From Gordonia alkaliphila (lineage in GTDB: Bacteria > Actinomycetota > Actinomycetes > Mycobacteriales > Mycobacteriaceae), in contig NZ_JALKBW010000001.1 in assembly GCF_023017165.1 (NCBI RefSeq), forward strand, positions 868,001-932,000: 64,000 bases of DNA. The letters run 5' to 3'. Shown here piece by piece: positions 34,280 to 42,658 of the stretch (within the stretch, counting starts at the first letter, position 1; each line of letters starts with the position of its first letter). Position numbers and translations under genes: made by a program. The notes below the pieces were generated by a model. It did not search any database and had not been told where the DNA came from. It worked only from the letters and a program-made list of their open reading frames with translations.

Positions 34280-35043
34280 TCGACGACTCCGGCGCCATGG
34301 GCAAATGGACCTTCACGATGGGCATCACCGACACCACCCCCAAGGTGGGCGACGAGATCACCATCTCCAACACCCTCAGCCACTCCCAGATCGACCGCTA
34401 CGTGTACCGCGTCAAGCAGGTGGTCCCCAAGTGCCTGGACTTCGTCTCGGCCAACGGCTCCGGCACCATCGCCAGCACCCAGAACACCACCGGCACCGAC
34501 GACTCCTTCGTGCTCGTCAACGCCCCCACCGGCGGATGGCGCATCAACGGTCCCGGCCAATCCGTGGTCAAGGTCAACGTGGTCTACAAGGTCACCGACG
34601 CCTGCGCCACCGGCAACGCCCAGCAAGCCGTGATGCACATGGGCGGCAGCACCATCGGCGACCGCAACTTCAACAACAACCCGATCTCCTTCACCGTCGC
34701 CAAGCCCTCCACCGGCGGCGGCGACAACGGCGGCGGAGACAACGGCGGCGGCGACAACGGCGGCGGAGACAACGGCGGCGGCGACAACGGCGGCGGAGAC
34801 AACGGCGGCGGCGACAACGGCGGCGGGAACAACGGCGGCGGCGACAACGGCGGCGGCGACAACGGCGACGGCGACAACGGCGACGGGAACAACGGCGACG
34901 GGAACAACGGCGGCGGCGACAACGGCGACGGCGACAACGGCGACGGGAACAACGGCGACGGGAACAACGGCGGCGGCGACAACGGCGGCAGCAGCAGCCT
35001 CAGCGGTCTCTTCGGCGGCGTCTTCAACGGCCTCTTCGGCTGA
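34277..35043 (+). pseudogene. 5'-truncated secreted protein gene with GGGDN repeats
   Basis: The frame opens directly after an in-frame TGA as NFDDSGAMGKWTFTMG, without a signal peptide. ATG 34297 would yield 248 residues. The domain (DTTPKVGDEITISNT, RVKQVVPKCLDF, CATGNAQQAVMHMGG) aligns with the intact secreted protein encoded next (DSTPKVGDTITLSTS, RVKQVVPTCRSY, CATGETMSTTMHITG), which has a signal peptide before this region. The C-terminus is an 18-unit GGGDN-type repeat and ends SLSGLFGGVFNGLFG. The N-terminal export signal has evidently been deleted. Confidence 0.65.
34714..34983 (+). repeat. 18 tandem 15-bp units encoding GGGDN-like pentapeptides
   Basis: Units follow GGCGGCGGCGACAAC with variants encoding GGGNN, GDGDN and GDGNN; the second half contains a higher-order repeat of GDGDN-GDGNN-GDGNN-GGGDN. 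Near-identical units suggest recent expansion by slippage or recombination. The stretch resembles Gly/Asn/Asp-rich surface or calcium-binding linkers. Confidence 0.9.
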
Positions 35044-35083
35044 CCCTCAGCACCGTCGACCCACAGAATCAGGAGAAACTCTC

Positions 35084-35719
35084 ATGCGCACAGCAGCCCG
35101 CCTCGCCTCCGGCACCGGAGCCGCGGCCCTCGCGATCGCCCTTCTCGGCGCCACCGCCGGCACCGCCACCGCGGCACCGGCCACCTCCGAACCCTGGTAC
35201 GGAACCAACAACAATTCCCAGTACTGGATGACCGTCAGCGACTCCACCCCCAAGGTCGGCGACACCATCACGCTCTCGACCAGCATCAAGCGCCGGGTGG
35301 CCATCGAGACGATCAGCAGGGTGAAGCAGGTGGTCCCCACCTGCCGGTCGTACGTGGCCGGCAGCGCCGCCTGGAACGATAAGCCCGTGGACAACATCGA
35401 GGACGGCTCGGGCGAAGAACCCGGCTACGTCCTGGCCAAGGGCTCCTGGACCGTCGACGGCACCGGAAAGCTCGGCAACAACTGGAGCGCCGTCAGCACC
35501 CTGGCGATGCAGTTCACCGTCAACCCGTCGTGCGCCACCGGGGAAACGATGTCCACCACCATGCACATCACCGGATCCCTGAACAACCGCACCGATCAGG
35601 ACAAGGGCCCCACCATCACCGTGGCCAAGGGCATCGGCGGCGGCATTGGCGGCGGACTGCCCGATCTGGGCGGATCCGGCAGCCTGGACACCGGCAGCCT
35701 CGGCAGTCTCCTGCCCTGA
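35084..35719 (+). CDS. Secreted protein, intact paralogue of the truncated gene
   Basis: A 211-residue exported protein with a clear Sec signal peptide (MRTAARLASGTGAAALAIAL and cleavage near TATAAPA). The mature domain has DSTPKVGDTITLSTS, RVKQVVPTCRSYV and CATGETMSTTMHITG with two cysteines likely to form a disulfide, then a Gly/Leu-rich tail with GGGIGGGLPDLGGSG and SLGSLLP. The layout suggests an Ig-like beta-sandwich domain with a flexible tail. It follows the truncated paralogue by 41 bases and precedes the mycolyltransferase gene. Function not known. Confidence 0.72.
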   Translation: MRTAARLASGTGAAALAIALLGATAGTATAAPATSEPWYGTNNNSQYWMTVSDSTPKVGDTITLSTSIKRRVAIETISRVKQVVPTCRSYVAGSAAWNDKPVDNIEDGSGEEPGYVLAKGSWTVDGTGKLGNNWSAVSTLAMQFTVNPSCATGETMSTTMHITGSLNNRTDQDKGPTITVAKGIGGGIGGGLPDLGGSGSLDTGSLGSLLP

Positions 35720-35796
35720 CAGCCGCCGGCGCATCCCCGTCGACCCCAGCACCGTCGACCTCCGCACTGCAGTACTGAAGTAAGAAAGCGAAGCAC

Positions 35797-36804
35797 ATGA
35801 AGTTCACTCGATCAGCCCGCGGCCTGGTGGCTGCGGCTGCGGCCATCGCGATCAGCGTCGGCACCCCGGTGGGTGTCGCAGCCGCCGATCCGGCGACCGG
35901 CGAGTCCCGCGTCACCGGCAGCAGCACGTACGGTCCCCAGCGCGAACTGGTGACGGTGTACTCGGCGTCGATGGGTCGCAACATTCCCCTCGACGTACTG
36001 CGTCCGGCCGACCGCAGCAAGCCCGCGCCGGTGTTCTACCTGCTCAACGGTGCAGGCGGCGGCGAAGACAGTGCCAGTTGGGCCAACCGGACCAACTACG
36101 CCGAGTTCTTCGCGGGCAAGCACGTCAACGTGGTGACGCCTATGAAGGGTGCGTTCTCTTACTACACCGACTGGCAGCGGGCCGATCCGGTGCTGGGCGT
36201 GCAGAAGTGGCAGACCTTCCTCACCAAGGAACTGCCGCCCGTGATGGACGCCTACCTGAAGTCGAGCGGCAAGAACGCCGTCGCCGGTATCTCGATGGCG
36301 GGCACCACCGTGCTCAACCTCGCGATCGCGGCGCCGAAGCTGTACACCATGGCAGCGTCGTACAGTGGCTGCGCCCGCACCAGCGATCCCCTCGGCGAGC
36401 GGTACATCCGCACCGTGATCGAGGACCGCGGCAAGGCCGACGCCCGCAACATGTGGGGCGCCTACGGCGGCCCGGGCTGGCGCAAGAACGACCCGTACCT
36501 GAATGCCGGCAAGCTGCGCGGTACGCAGATCTACCTGTCGTCGAACAGCGGTCTGCCCGGTCAGGACGAGTCGGTCGACGCTGGCAGCAGCGCCGGTGAG
36601 GGCATTGCTCTCGCCGACCGCGTGATCCTCGGCGGCGGCATCGAAGCGGTCACCAACGTCTGCACCCAGCAGATGGCGGAGAAGCTGCGTTCGCTGAACA
36701 TCCCGGCGACCGTCGTGATCCGTCCCACCGGCACCCACTCGTGGGGCTACTGGGAGCGCGAACTGCACGCTTCGTGGCCGGCGATCGCTCGCTCGCTGAA
36801 GTAG
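35797..36804 (+). CDS. Antigen 85-type mycolyltransferase/esterase
   Basis: A 335-residue exported alpha/beta hydrolase of the Ag85/esterase D family, which transfers mycolates between trehalose and cell-wall arabinogalactan. A signal peptide ends near VGVAAADP. The typical opening VTVYSASMGRNIPLDVLRP is followed by VFYLLNGAGGGEDSASW, the nucleophile serine in AVAGISMAGTTVLNLA, and the catalytic histidine in GTHSWGYWERELHASWP. Length and motifs fit corynebacterial/gordonial mycolyltransferases. It implies a mycomembrane. It is followed by a good terminator hairpin. Confidence 0.87.
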   Translation: MKFTRSARGLVAAAAAIAISVGTPVGVAAADPATGESRVTGSSTYGPQRELVTVYSASMGRNIPLDVLRPADRSKPAPVFYLLNGAGGGEDSASWANRTNYAEFFAGKHVNVVTPMKGAFSYYTDWQRADPVLGVQKWQTFLTKELPPVMDAYLKSSGKNAVAGISMAGTTVLNLAIAAPKLYTMAASYSGCARTSDPLGERYIRTVIEDRGKADARNMWGAYGGPGWRKNDPYLNAGKLRGTQIYLSSNSGLPGQDESVDAGSSAGEGIALADRVILGGGIEAVTNVCTQQMAEKLRSLNIPATVVIRPTGTHSWGYWERELHASWPAIARSLK

Positions 36805-36830
36805 GCAGTAGCTAGGAACACCCCGCCAGC

Positions 36831-36856
36831 AGCGTGGACCCTTCCGGGTCCACGCT
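36831..36856 (+). terminator. Terminator hairpin after the mycolyltransferase gene
   Basis: AGCGTGGACCC (36831-36841) pairs perfectly with GGGTCCACGCT (36846-36856) across a TTCC tetraloop, 27 bases past the stop codon. Followed by GTTG without a long T-run. Confidence 0.8.
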
Positions 36857-37343
36857 GTTGCGCATCTCGCCCTTCGACGAGGGTGAGCCCCCTGGGGTTT
36901 GGTGGCTCGGTGACGGGTCGGCGGGGCCATGCGAACGCGCCACGAAGTCGTCCGCACAACCGACGATGTGTGCTCATGCTCCGCCTACTCCGCCGTGATC
37001 TGTATCGCGCCCAGGCCTCTGGGGCTCGCTCGTAATGAGACGCCCACTTGCGTGCAAAACCGCTGAACCGGCGGTCAGATTCGTACTGATTGATGTGGCT
37101 GCAGACGACTCCGCATCCACCCGGTCTACCTCAGGTGACCGGAGTTGGAGGCTGCCCTGCTAAACGACTCCGTCGGAAAACACTGAAACCGTTTTCCCAG
37201 CTCGCGCATCCGAGAAACTCCGGACCGGAATGCAACTTCTTCCCTCTACCTTCACGTTTACAGCTTCTTGCCCCCGACGGTTGACCGGATGCTCCTACCG
37301 TTGCTGCAGGCCCTCAGTCGGGGGCTCACACGTAGAGACACCA
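36857..37343. other. Non-coding stretch left of the ISL3 element
   Basis: About 490 bases with no supportable gene. Short frames (for example 37090-37284) have no ribosome binding site and no recognisable content. GC content is somewhat lower than in the flanks. Nothing else is recognised. Confidence 0.5.
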
Positions 37344-37351
37344 CAATTTCG

Positions 37352-38787
37352 GGCTCTCCTGACACATGTGTGGGTGGGGTGAGCGCGTCTGAGTAGGCGC
37401 ACGCCGTTGTCCTGCATAGGTTCTGAACTGTCGAGGAAACAGAAACCTGTGGTCAGGAGAACGGCGTGCGTGATGTCAGCTTATGGCGGAATCTGCTCGG
37501 AATCGAGAAGACCGTGCTGGAGCGGGTCGTATTCGACGAGGACGCGCAGGTGCTGGTGGCCCATGTGCGGCCCGTCGCGCGCCAACGTGGCCGGTGCGGG
37601 AGGTGCCAGCGGCGCAGTCCCCAATATGATGGCGGGCCGGGGCGGCGGCGCTGGCGGGCGCTGGACCTGGGCACGATTCGTGCCGAGCTCGAGGCCGATA
37701 CGCCTCGGGTGCGGTGCCGCGAGCATGGGGTGGTGGTCGCCGCGGTGCCGTGGGCCCGCCATGACGCGGGCCACACCTATGCCTTCGACGATCAGGTCGC
37801 GTGGTTGGCGACCCAGGCCTCGAAGTCCACAGTGACTGAGTTGATGCGCATCGCCTGGCGCACCGTCGGATCGATCATCGACCGCGTCTGGGAGGACATC
37901 GACGCCCAGCACGACCGGTTCGATGGGCTGCGGCGTATCGGGATCGACGAGATCAGCTACAAGAAGGGCCACAAGTACCTCATGGTCGTCGTCGATCACG
38001 ACCGGCGTCGGCTGGTGTGGGCCGCTCCGGGGCGTACCAGCGCCACCGTGCATGAGTTCTTCGACCTGCTCGGTGAGCAGCGGTGCGCGCTGATCACCCA
38101 CGTCAGCGCCGATGGGGCCGACTTCATCGACACCGTCGTGACTGATCGGTGTCCGGCCGCAGTGCGGGTGGCCGATCCGTTCCACATCGTCGCCTGGGCC
38201 ACTGACGCCCTCGATGAGGTCCGCCGCCAGGGGTGGAACGATGCCCGTAAACAGGCCCGGGCCGAGCCGAAACGGGGCCGTGGACGCCCACGGTCCGACG
38301 CCCCACCTAGGCCGGCCAGCGACCGTGCCAAGGCACTCAAAGGCGCCCGGTACTCGCTGTGGAAGAACCCCGAGAACCTCACCGCCAATCAGCAGGCCAA
38401 GCTCGCCTGGATCGCCAGGACCGACCCGAGGCTGCATCGCGCCTACCTGCTCAAGGAAGGTCTGCGGGTGGTATTTGCGCTGCCCCATGACGCGGCCGCT
38501 GAAGCCCTGGACCGCTGGATCAGTTGGGCTCGTCGCTGCCGGATCCCCGCGTTCGTGAAACTCCAAAAACGCATCGCCAAACACCGCGACCGGATCCTCG
38601 CCGCGATCGAGCATCGACTATCCAACGGCCTGATCGAGTCGACCAACACCAAGATCCGACTGATCACCCGGATGGCCTACGGCTTCAAGTCCGCCGAAGC
38701 CCTCATCGCCATGGCCATGCTCAGTCTCGGCGGTCACCGGCCCGTGCTTCCAGGCCGCAAATGACCCACAGATCAGTCAGGAGAGCC
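37352..38787 (+). mobile_element. ISL3-family insertion sequence with 8-bp target duplication
   Basis: A 1436-bp element. The ends GGCTCTCCTGAC and GTCAGGAGAGCC are inverted repeats. The 8-bp sequence CAATTTCG occurs directly on both sides (37344-37351 and 38788-38795), the target-duplication length expected for ISL3. It contains one intact transposase gene. The exact duplication implies a simple and fairly recent insertion. Confidence 0.95.
37466..38764 (+). CDS. ISL3-family transposase
   Basis: A 432-residue transposase from GTG 37466. The N-terminal zinc-finger region has RGRCGRCQRRSPQYD and RVRCREHGVVV; the catalytic core has GLRRIGIDEISYKKGHKYL, then SADGADFIDTVV and the C-terminal NGLIESTNTKIRLITRMAYGF with the final Glu of the DDE triad. 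All ISL3 signatures appear intact, so it may be active. Only 23 bases separate its stop from the element's right end. Confidence 0.93.
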   Translation: MRDVSLWRNLLGIEKTVLERVVFDEDAQVLVAHVRPVARQRGRCGRCQRRSPQYDGGPGRRRWRALDLGTIRAELEADTPRVRCREHGVVVAAVPWARHDAGHTYAFDDQVAWLATQASKSTVTELMRIAWRTVGSIIDRVWEDIDAQHDRFDGLRRIGIDEISYKKGHKYLMVVVDHDRRRLVWAAPGRTSATVHEFFDLLGEQRCALITHVSADGADFIDTVVTDRCPAAVRVADPFHIVAWATDALDEVRRQGWNDARKQARAEPKRGRGRPRSDAPPRPASDRAKALKGARYSLWKNPENLTANQQAKLAWIARTDPRLHRAYLLKEGLRVVFALPHDAAAEALDRWISWARRCRIPAFVKLQKRIAKHRDRILAAIEHRLSNGLIESTNTKIRLITRMAYGFKSAEALIAMAMLSLGGHRPVLPGRK

Positions 38788-38829
38788 CAATTTCGGAGTG
38801 ATAATGAGACGAACTTTCATCCTGCAGCC

Positions 38830-39944
38830 GGCGGTGTCAAATCGTGGAAGCAACGTTGTCTTTGAGTAGGCGTTCGAAGGCTTCCCTCGGGGTGTAGAAG
38901 CCCAGGCATTGGCGTGGCCGCTCATTGAGCTCGCGGGCGATCGCTTCCAGGTAGAGCTGGTCGGACGGGATCTCGGTGCCCTTGGGCAGGTACTCGCGGA
39001 TCAGGCCGTTGGTGTTCTCGTTGGTAGGTCGTTCCCATGGTGAGCGGGGATGAGCGAAGTAGATCGGCAGGTCGGCGGCGACGGTGACGCTGGCATGCTC
39101 AGCCATCTCAGTGCCTTGATCCCACGTCAGCCCTTTCCGCATGAACTGCGGTAGTCCCCGCAGGTGATCGATCAGCACATCGGCAACACCCGACGCTTTC
39201 TTCCCGTCTGGCAGACCCAGGATCAGCGTGTACCGGCTCGTGCGTTCCACCAGTGTTACCGCCGCGGACTGGCCGGCCTTCCCGACGATCAGATCCCCCT
39301 CCCACCAGCCCGGCACCCGCCGATCAGATGCTGTCTCGGGGCGGTCATCGATACTGACCATGCCCACGATCCGCGCTGATCGCTCACCGGCCGACTTCCT
39401 CGGTGTGCGCACGGTGCGTTTGGACTGCAGCAGGATGCCCTGAGCAGCCAACTCTCCCTTCGGGAGAGCGTAGATCCACCGATAGATCGATTCGTGTGAA
39501 ATGCGGCGTCCGTGGGCGTTCGGTGATCCCGTCATGGGGTCCACTGTGGAGTCTTCGGACTCGAGTTTCAATCGGCCAGCGATCTGTCTGGGTGTCCGCG
39601 ATGCGCGCAGGTCGGATCGTACTCGTTCGGCGAGTACCGAGTCGGTGTCGATCGTTCTGGTCTGTGGGCGGGCTCGTCGTGCCTTCGCTTGCTTGTCGGC
39701 GTGTATGACGCGATAGGTGCCGGCATTGGTGGCGTTGCGTTTGATCTCTCGCGACACGATCGACTTGTCCCGGCCGATCTGCTCGGCGATCGCGGTGACC
39801 GTCATCCCCGCCCGTCTGCCGACGGCGATCTCCGTTCGATCCGCCACCGTCAGCATCATCCGTCCAAGCCCCACCCGGGTCTCCCGTCGTGCTACCTGCA
39901 ACCCCTGGTGGCCTGCAGTGTTGCTACGACGCTATGACACCGCC
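38830..39944 (-). mobile_element. IS30-family insertion sequence
   Basis: About 1115 bp. The left end GGCGGTGTCAAATCGTGGAA and the complement of the right end, GGCGGTGTCATAGCGTCGTA, form imperfect inverted repeats of about 25 bp (roughly 21 matches). GCC flanks both sides, which could be a 3-bp target duplication, as usual for IS30. It lies only 34 bases right of the ISL3 duplication. Confidence 0.85.
38837..39859 (-). CDS. IS30-family transposase
   Basis: About 340 residues from ATG 39859 (the frame is open to TTG 39901, which would add 14 residues). The N-terminal HTH reads GMTVTAIAEQIGRDKSIVSREIKRN, typical of IS30. The DDE core has PGWWEGDLIVGKAGQ (Asp), GLTWDQGTEMAEH (Asp) and the C-terminal NENTNGLIREYLPKGTEI (Glu). 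The end, RPRQCLGFYTPREAFERLL, is the standard IS30 closing. It appears complete. Confidence 0.92.
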   Translation of the reverse strand: MMLTVADRTEIAVGRRAGMTVTAIAEQIGRDKSIVSREIKRNATNAGTYRVIHADKQAKARRARPQTRTIDTDSVLAERVRSDLRASRTPRQIAGRLKLESEDSTVDPMTGSPNAHGRRISHESIYRWIYALPKGELAAQGILLQSKRTVRTPRKSAGERSARIVGMVSIDDRPETASDRRVPGWWEGDLIVGKAGQSAAVTLVERTSRYTLILGLPDGKKASGVADVLIDHLRGLPQFMRKGLTWDQGTEMAEHASVTVAADLPIYFAHPRSPWERPTNENTNGLIREYLPKGTEIPSDQLYLEAIARELNERPRQCLGFYTPREAFERLLKDNVASTI

Positions 39945-39998
39945 GCCCGCTCTGCTCGGCGCGCTCTCGATGACTACACTTTTGGTCGGCGGGACGGC

Positions 39999-41081
39999 AT
40001 GAACAACGCCACTGGACTCAGAAGTCTGTCCTGGGCCGCAGCGAGCTTCGTGGCCACCATCGCAGTCGTGATCATGCTCCTCGTCGTCATCGGCCCGCCA
40101 CCGGTCAGCGCCGAAACGCCTGCTGAACGCTGCAAGCGCGAGACAACGGCCTACAACAACGCGTGGAAGAACACCTGGGCCCAAGCCAACCCCGGCAAGA
40201 GCCCTTCGCAGGCACCGCAGCCTCTGGTTCCGTACAAATGCCGTGGAGGCAACGACGGGCCGCCACCTTCCCCGCCTCCGTCACCATCGTCCGCCGCGCC
40301 CGATCCGACGACAGAACCCGAAAAACCAGCACCTACCCGTGGAGAAGGCCCCAGCCTCAACCCGACAACCCAACGCGAAGAGCCTGCCAGTGGGGTGGAC
40401 CAGAACCAGTCACGTATCGGAGATCGAGACGGGGCGCGCTCACCATCCTCGGCGACACGGAAAGCCCCAGCTGAAACCCCTCGCACAAGGAGTTCCTCTG
40501 ACACCTCTCCGGCCTCCCCTTTGCCGCGCCCTCGGGAACAGCAGATCTCGTCCCCGCTGAACTCGCAGCCGACCAAGCGCCCCGACCATGCGAACTACGC
40601 CGCGGGAAACAACGACACGGATGACAGTGCTTGTGTTGGAGTTCCTTTTACTGAGCAGCGAATCGGGTCAAACTGCCACCACTATCGAGAGGTAGTGACC
40701 CGGGTGACATCAGATATCAAGACCGACTTCAGTGACCAGGCAGGGGCTTGCTCCTACGATGAGCACAGCAATCCGTGCACGCTGTCACACAGCACTGAGC
40801 GCGGGGTGACAATCGGTTTCACCGGCGGATTAAGCGGCGAATTTGTCAAGGCGGAGCTCTCCGTGACTAGCAGCGACATTGTTACCGTGGAAGTAGTTTG
40901 TGGTGCACCGAAAAACCCGGACTCGGCGAAGGGGACCGTCGCATACATGTCTAACTATAATCCCACATACTACATTGATAAGTACTATGTGACAGGCGGG
41001 GGTCTGGCGGAGCGGTCGGATCAGCAGAGTGCCAAGGAAGGCCGGGGAGTGCATTGCGTAACCGTTCTCAAAGAGGCGTAA
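39999..41081 (+). CDS. Secreted proline/serine-rich protein of unknown family
   Basis: A 360-residue exported protein that I do not recognise. A signal peptide (hydrophobic VATIAVVIMLLVVIG, cleavage near VSAET) is followed by a short helical part with CKRETTAYNNAWKNTWAQAN, a disordered Pro/Ser/Thr-rich region (about residues 85-215), and a C-terminal domain of about 150 residues with several cysteines (SACVGVPF, GSNCHHYREVV, GACSYDEHSNPCTLSH) and a beta-rich tail. The C-terminal part is clearly lower in GC than flanking core genes. A TACACT hexamer at 39975-39980 may be the -10. The next small lipoprotein gene overlaps it by 28 bases, so they form one unit. Confidence 0.65.
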   Translation: MNNATGLRSLSWAAASFVATIAVVIMLLVVIGPPPVSAETPAERCKRETTAYNNAWKNTWAQANPGKSPSQAPQPLVPYKCRGGNDGPPPSPPPSPSSAAPDPTTEPEKPAPTRGEGPSLNPTTQREEPASGVDQNQSRIGDRDGARSPSSATRKAPAETPRTRSSSDTSPASPLPRPREQQISSPLNSQPTKRPDHANYAAGNNDTDDSACVGVPFTEQRIGSNCHHYREVVTRVTSDIKTDFSDQAGACSYDEHSNPCTLSHSTERGVTIGFTGGLSGEFVKAELSVTSSDIVTVEVVCGAPKNPDSAKGTVAYMSNYNPTYYIDKYYVTGGGLAERSDQQSAKEGRGVHCVTVLKEA

Positions 41082-41257
41082 GGGCGGTCCCCGCTATCGT
41101 GGCGGTTCTCGCGCTATCGCTGGTGGCGGGATGTTCGAACACAGATGGGGGCAGCACTGAGGACCATGCTGGTGAAACCACTATCCCTGCAGTGCAGGAC
41201 ATGCGACAAGATATTGACCCCGTTGATCTTGTGGGGATTGATGCAGGAGATATTGTC
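41054..41257 (+). pseudogene. 5' part of a lipoprotein gene cut by an IS256 element
   Basis: The frame starts inside the end of the secreted-protein gene and encodes MRNRSQRGVRAVPAIVAVLA, with a lipobox LVAGCS and about 45 mature residues (EDHAGETTIPAVQDMRQDI, DPVDLVGIDAGDIV). It runs into the left end of the IS256 element after codon 68 and would continue as meaningless sequence to 41341. The interrupted remainder may be the fragment on the other side of the element, which has similar base composition. Confidence 0.6.
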
Positions 41258-42658
41258 AAGACCTGTGGATCGGAATGTTTCAGGCGGCCTCCTCGTGGCT
41301 GGGTGAGGCGTCGTCGGGTTTGTCGAGGACACCGTTTTTGAAGGTGGTGCCGGCGTGGACGAGCGCGGCCAGGTGGGGTGCATTGATCGCACGCCAGCGG
41401 GACTGCGCGGCCTCGATGAGTTTGTAGGCCATCGCGATTCCGGCCGCCCGGGAGCCGGGACCTTTGGTGACCTTGGTACGCAGCCGGACCGTCGCGAAGG
41501 TCGACTCGATCGGGTTCGTGGTCCGCAGGTGCACCCAGTGCTCGGCGGGGTACCGGTAGAACTCCAGCAGCACGTCGAGATCGTGGGTGATCTTGGAGAC
41601 TGCTTTCGGATATTTCGCGCCGTAGGCTTCCTCGAACGCGGCGACCGCTTCCTTGGCGTGGTCGAGGTCTTCGGCGTTGTAGATCTCCTTCAGTGCCGCG
41701 TTCGCGTTGGGGTGCGCCGACTTGGGCATGGCGGCCAGGACGTTGGCCTGTTTATGGAACCAGCACCGCTGCTCGGCGGTGGTCGGGAAGACCTCGCGGA
41801 CCGCGGCCCAGAACCCGAGGGCGCCGTCTCCGACGGCCAGTGTCGGGGCGGCCATGCCGCGGCGTTTGCATGAGCGCAGCAGGTCGGCCCAGGATTCGGT
41901 GGATTCGCGGTAGCCGTCGTCGATGGCGATCAGTTCTTTGCCGCCGTTGTCGGCGCGGACCCCGATCATCACCAGCAGGCACAGTTTCTCCTGCTCCAGC
42001 CGGACGTTGAGGTGGATGCCGTCGACCCATACATACACGTAGTCGGCGGTGATGTCGCGCTGGCCGAACGCGGCCGCTTCGGATTGCCATTGCTTGGTGA
42101 GCCGGGAGATCGTTGCTGCCGACATGCCCGCCCCCGAGCCCAGGAACTGTTCCAGCGCCGGCCCGAAATCACCGGTAGAGAGACCATGCAGGTAGAGCAG
42201 GGGCAGCACCGCGGTGATCTCCGGGCTTTTGCGTGCCCACGCCGGCAGGATCGACGAGGCGAACCGGCGGCGTTCTCCGGTGTCGGGGTCAGTGCGCTTG
42301 TCGTTCACGCGCGGCGCCTTCACGGTGACCGCGCCCGCGGCGGTCATCACCTCACGCTCGCCGTGGTAGCCGTTGCGCACGACCAGCCGGTGGCCGTTCT
42401 GGTCGACCTGGTCGGTGTGGGCCGCGATGTAGGCGGCGACCTCGGCCTGCAGGGCGGCGGCGAGCATCTGCCGGGCGCCGTCACGGACAAGCTGGTCGAG
42501 CAACGAACTCGGGCCGGACGGGTTGGACGCATCCTCAGGGTTGACTACGGTAAGAGACACGGGCGTGCCTTTCCGCCAGCGCGGCAACGCTGACTTAGAT
42601 CAAGTGACTACGGGATCAGTATCGCGGGAAGGCGCGCCCTCCCTCATCCACAGGTCTT
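41258..42658 (-). mobile_element. IS256-family insertion sequence
   Basis: About 1401 bp. AAGACCTGTGGAT at the left end matches the complement of ATCCACAGGTCTT at the right end. The match can be extended outward by TC/GA, so the exact border is uncertain by two bases. No 8-9 bp direct duplication is seen outside either border, unlike a simple IS256 insertion. One transposase gene is present. Confidence 0.85.
41280..42560 (-). CDS. IS256-family (Mutator-type) transposase
   Basis: A 426-residue transposase from GTG 42560 (AAAGG eight bases upstream; a TTG at 42587 would add nine residues). DDE residues are visible in YVWVDGIHLNVRLEQEK, LAVGDGALGFWAAVREVFP and the conserved RTTNPIESTFATVRLRTKVTKG. 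The mid-section QRCWFHKQANVLAAMPKS is the standard IS256 C-H motif region. It appears complete. Confidence 0.93.
   Translation of the reverse strand: MSLTVVNPEDASNPSGPSSLLDQLVRDGARQMLAAALQAEVAAYIAAHTDQVDQNGHRLVVRNGYHGEREVMTAAGAVTVKAPRVNDKRTDPDTGERRRFASSILPAWARKSPEITAVLPLLYLHGLSTGDFGPALEQFLGSGAGMSAATISRLTKQWQSEAAAFGQRDITADYVYVWVDGIHLNVRLEQEKLCLLVMIGVRADNGGKELIAIDDGYRESTESWADLLRSCKRRGMAAPTLAVGDGALGFWAAVREVFPTTAEQRCWFHKQANVLAAMPKSAHPNANAALKEIYNAEDLDHAKEAVAAFEEAYGAKYPKAVSKITHDLDVLLEFYRYPAEHWVHLRTTNPIESTFATVRLRTKVTKGPGSRAAGIAMAYKLIEAAQSRWRAINAPHLAALVHAGTTFKNGVLDKPDDASPSHEEAA

Noticed and set aside
34714..34983. Repeat array considered as CRISPR-like
   Set aside because: Units are contiguous 15-mers with no spacers and encode a Gly-Asn-Asp repeat in frame.
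34584..35027. A minus-strand proline/serine-rich frame opposite the GGGDN repeat
   Set aside because: It is the direct complement of the repeat (SPPPL units), has no start signal, and the plus frame matches a paralogue.
36957..37090. Possible tRNA-like or small RNA sequence after the mycolyltransferase terminator
   Set aside because: No cloverleaf with a T-arm consensus could be drawn and there is no CCA-type end.
37090..37284. A 64-codon plus-strand frame left of the ISL3 element
   Set aside because: No ribosome binding site, codon use unlike neighbours and no recognisable content.
37033..38812. AATGAGACG shared near 37035 and 38805, suggesting an older IS end
   Set aside because: Only nine bases match and nothing around them is similar; chance is enough to explain it.
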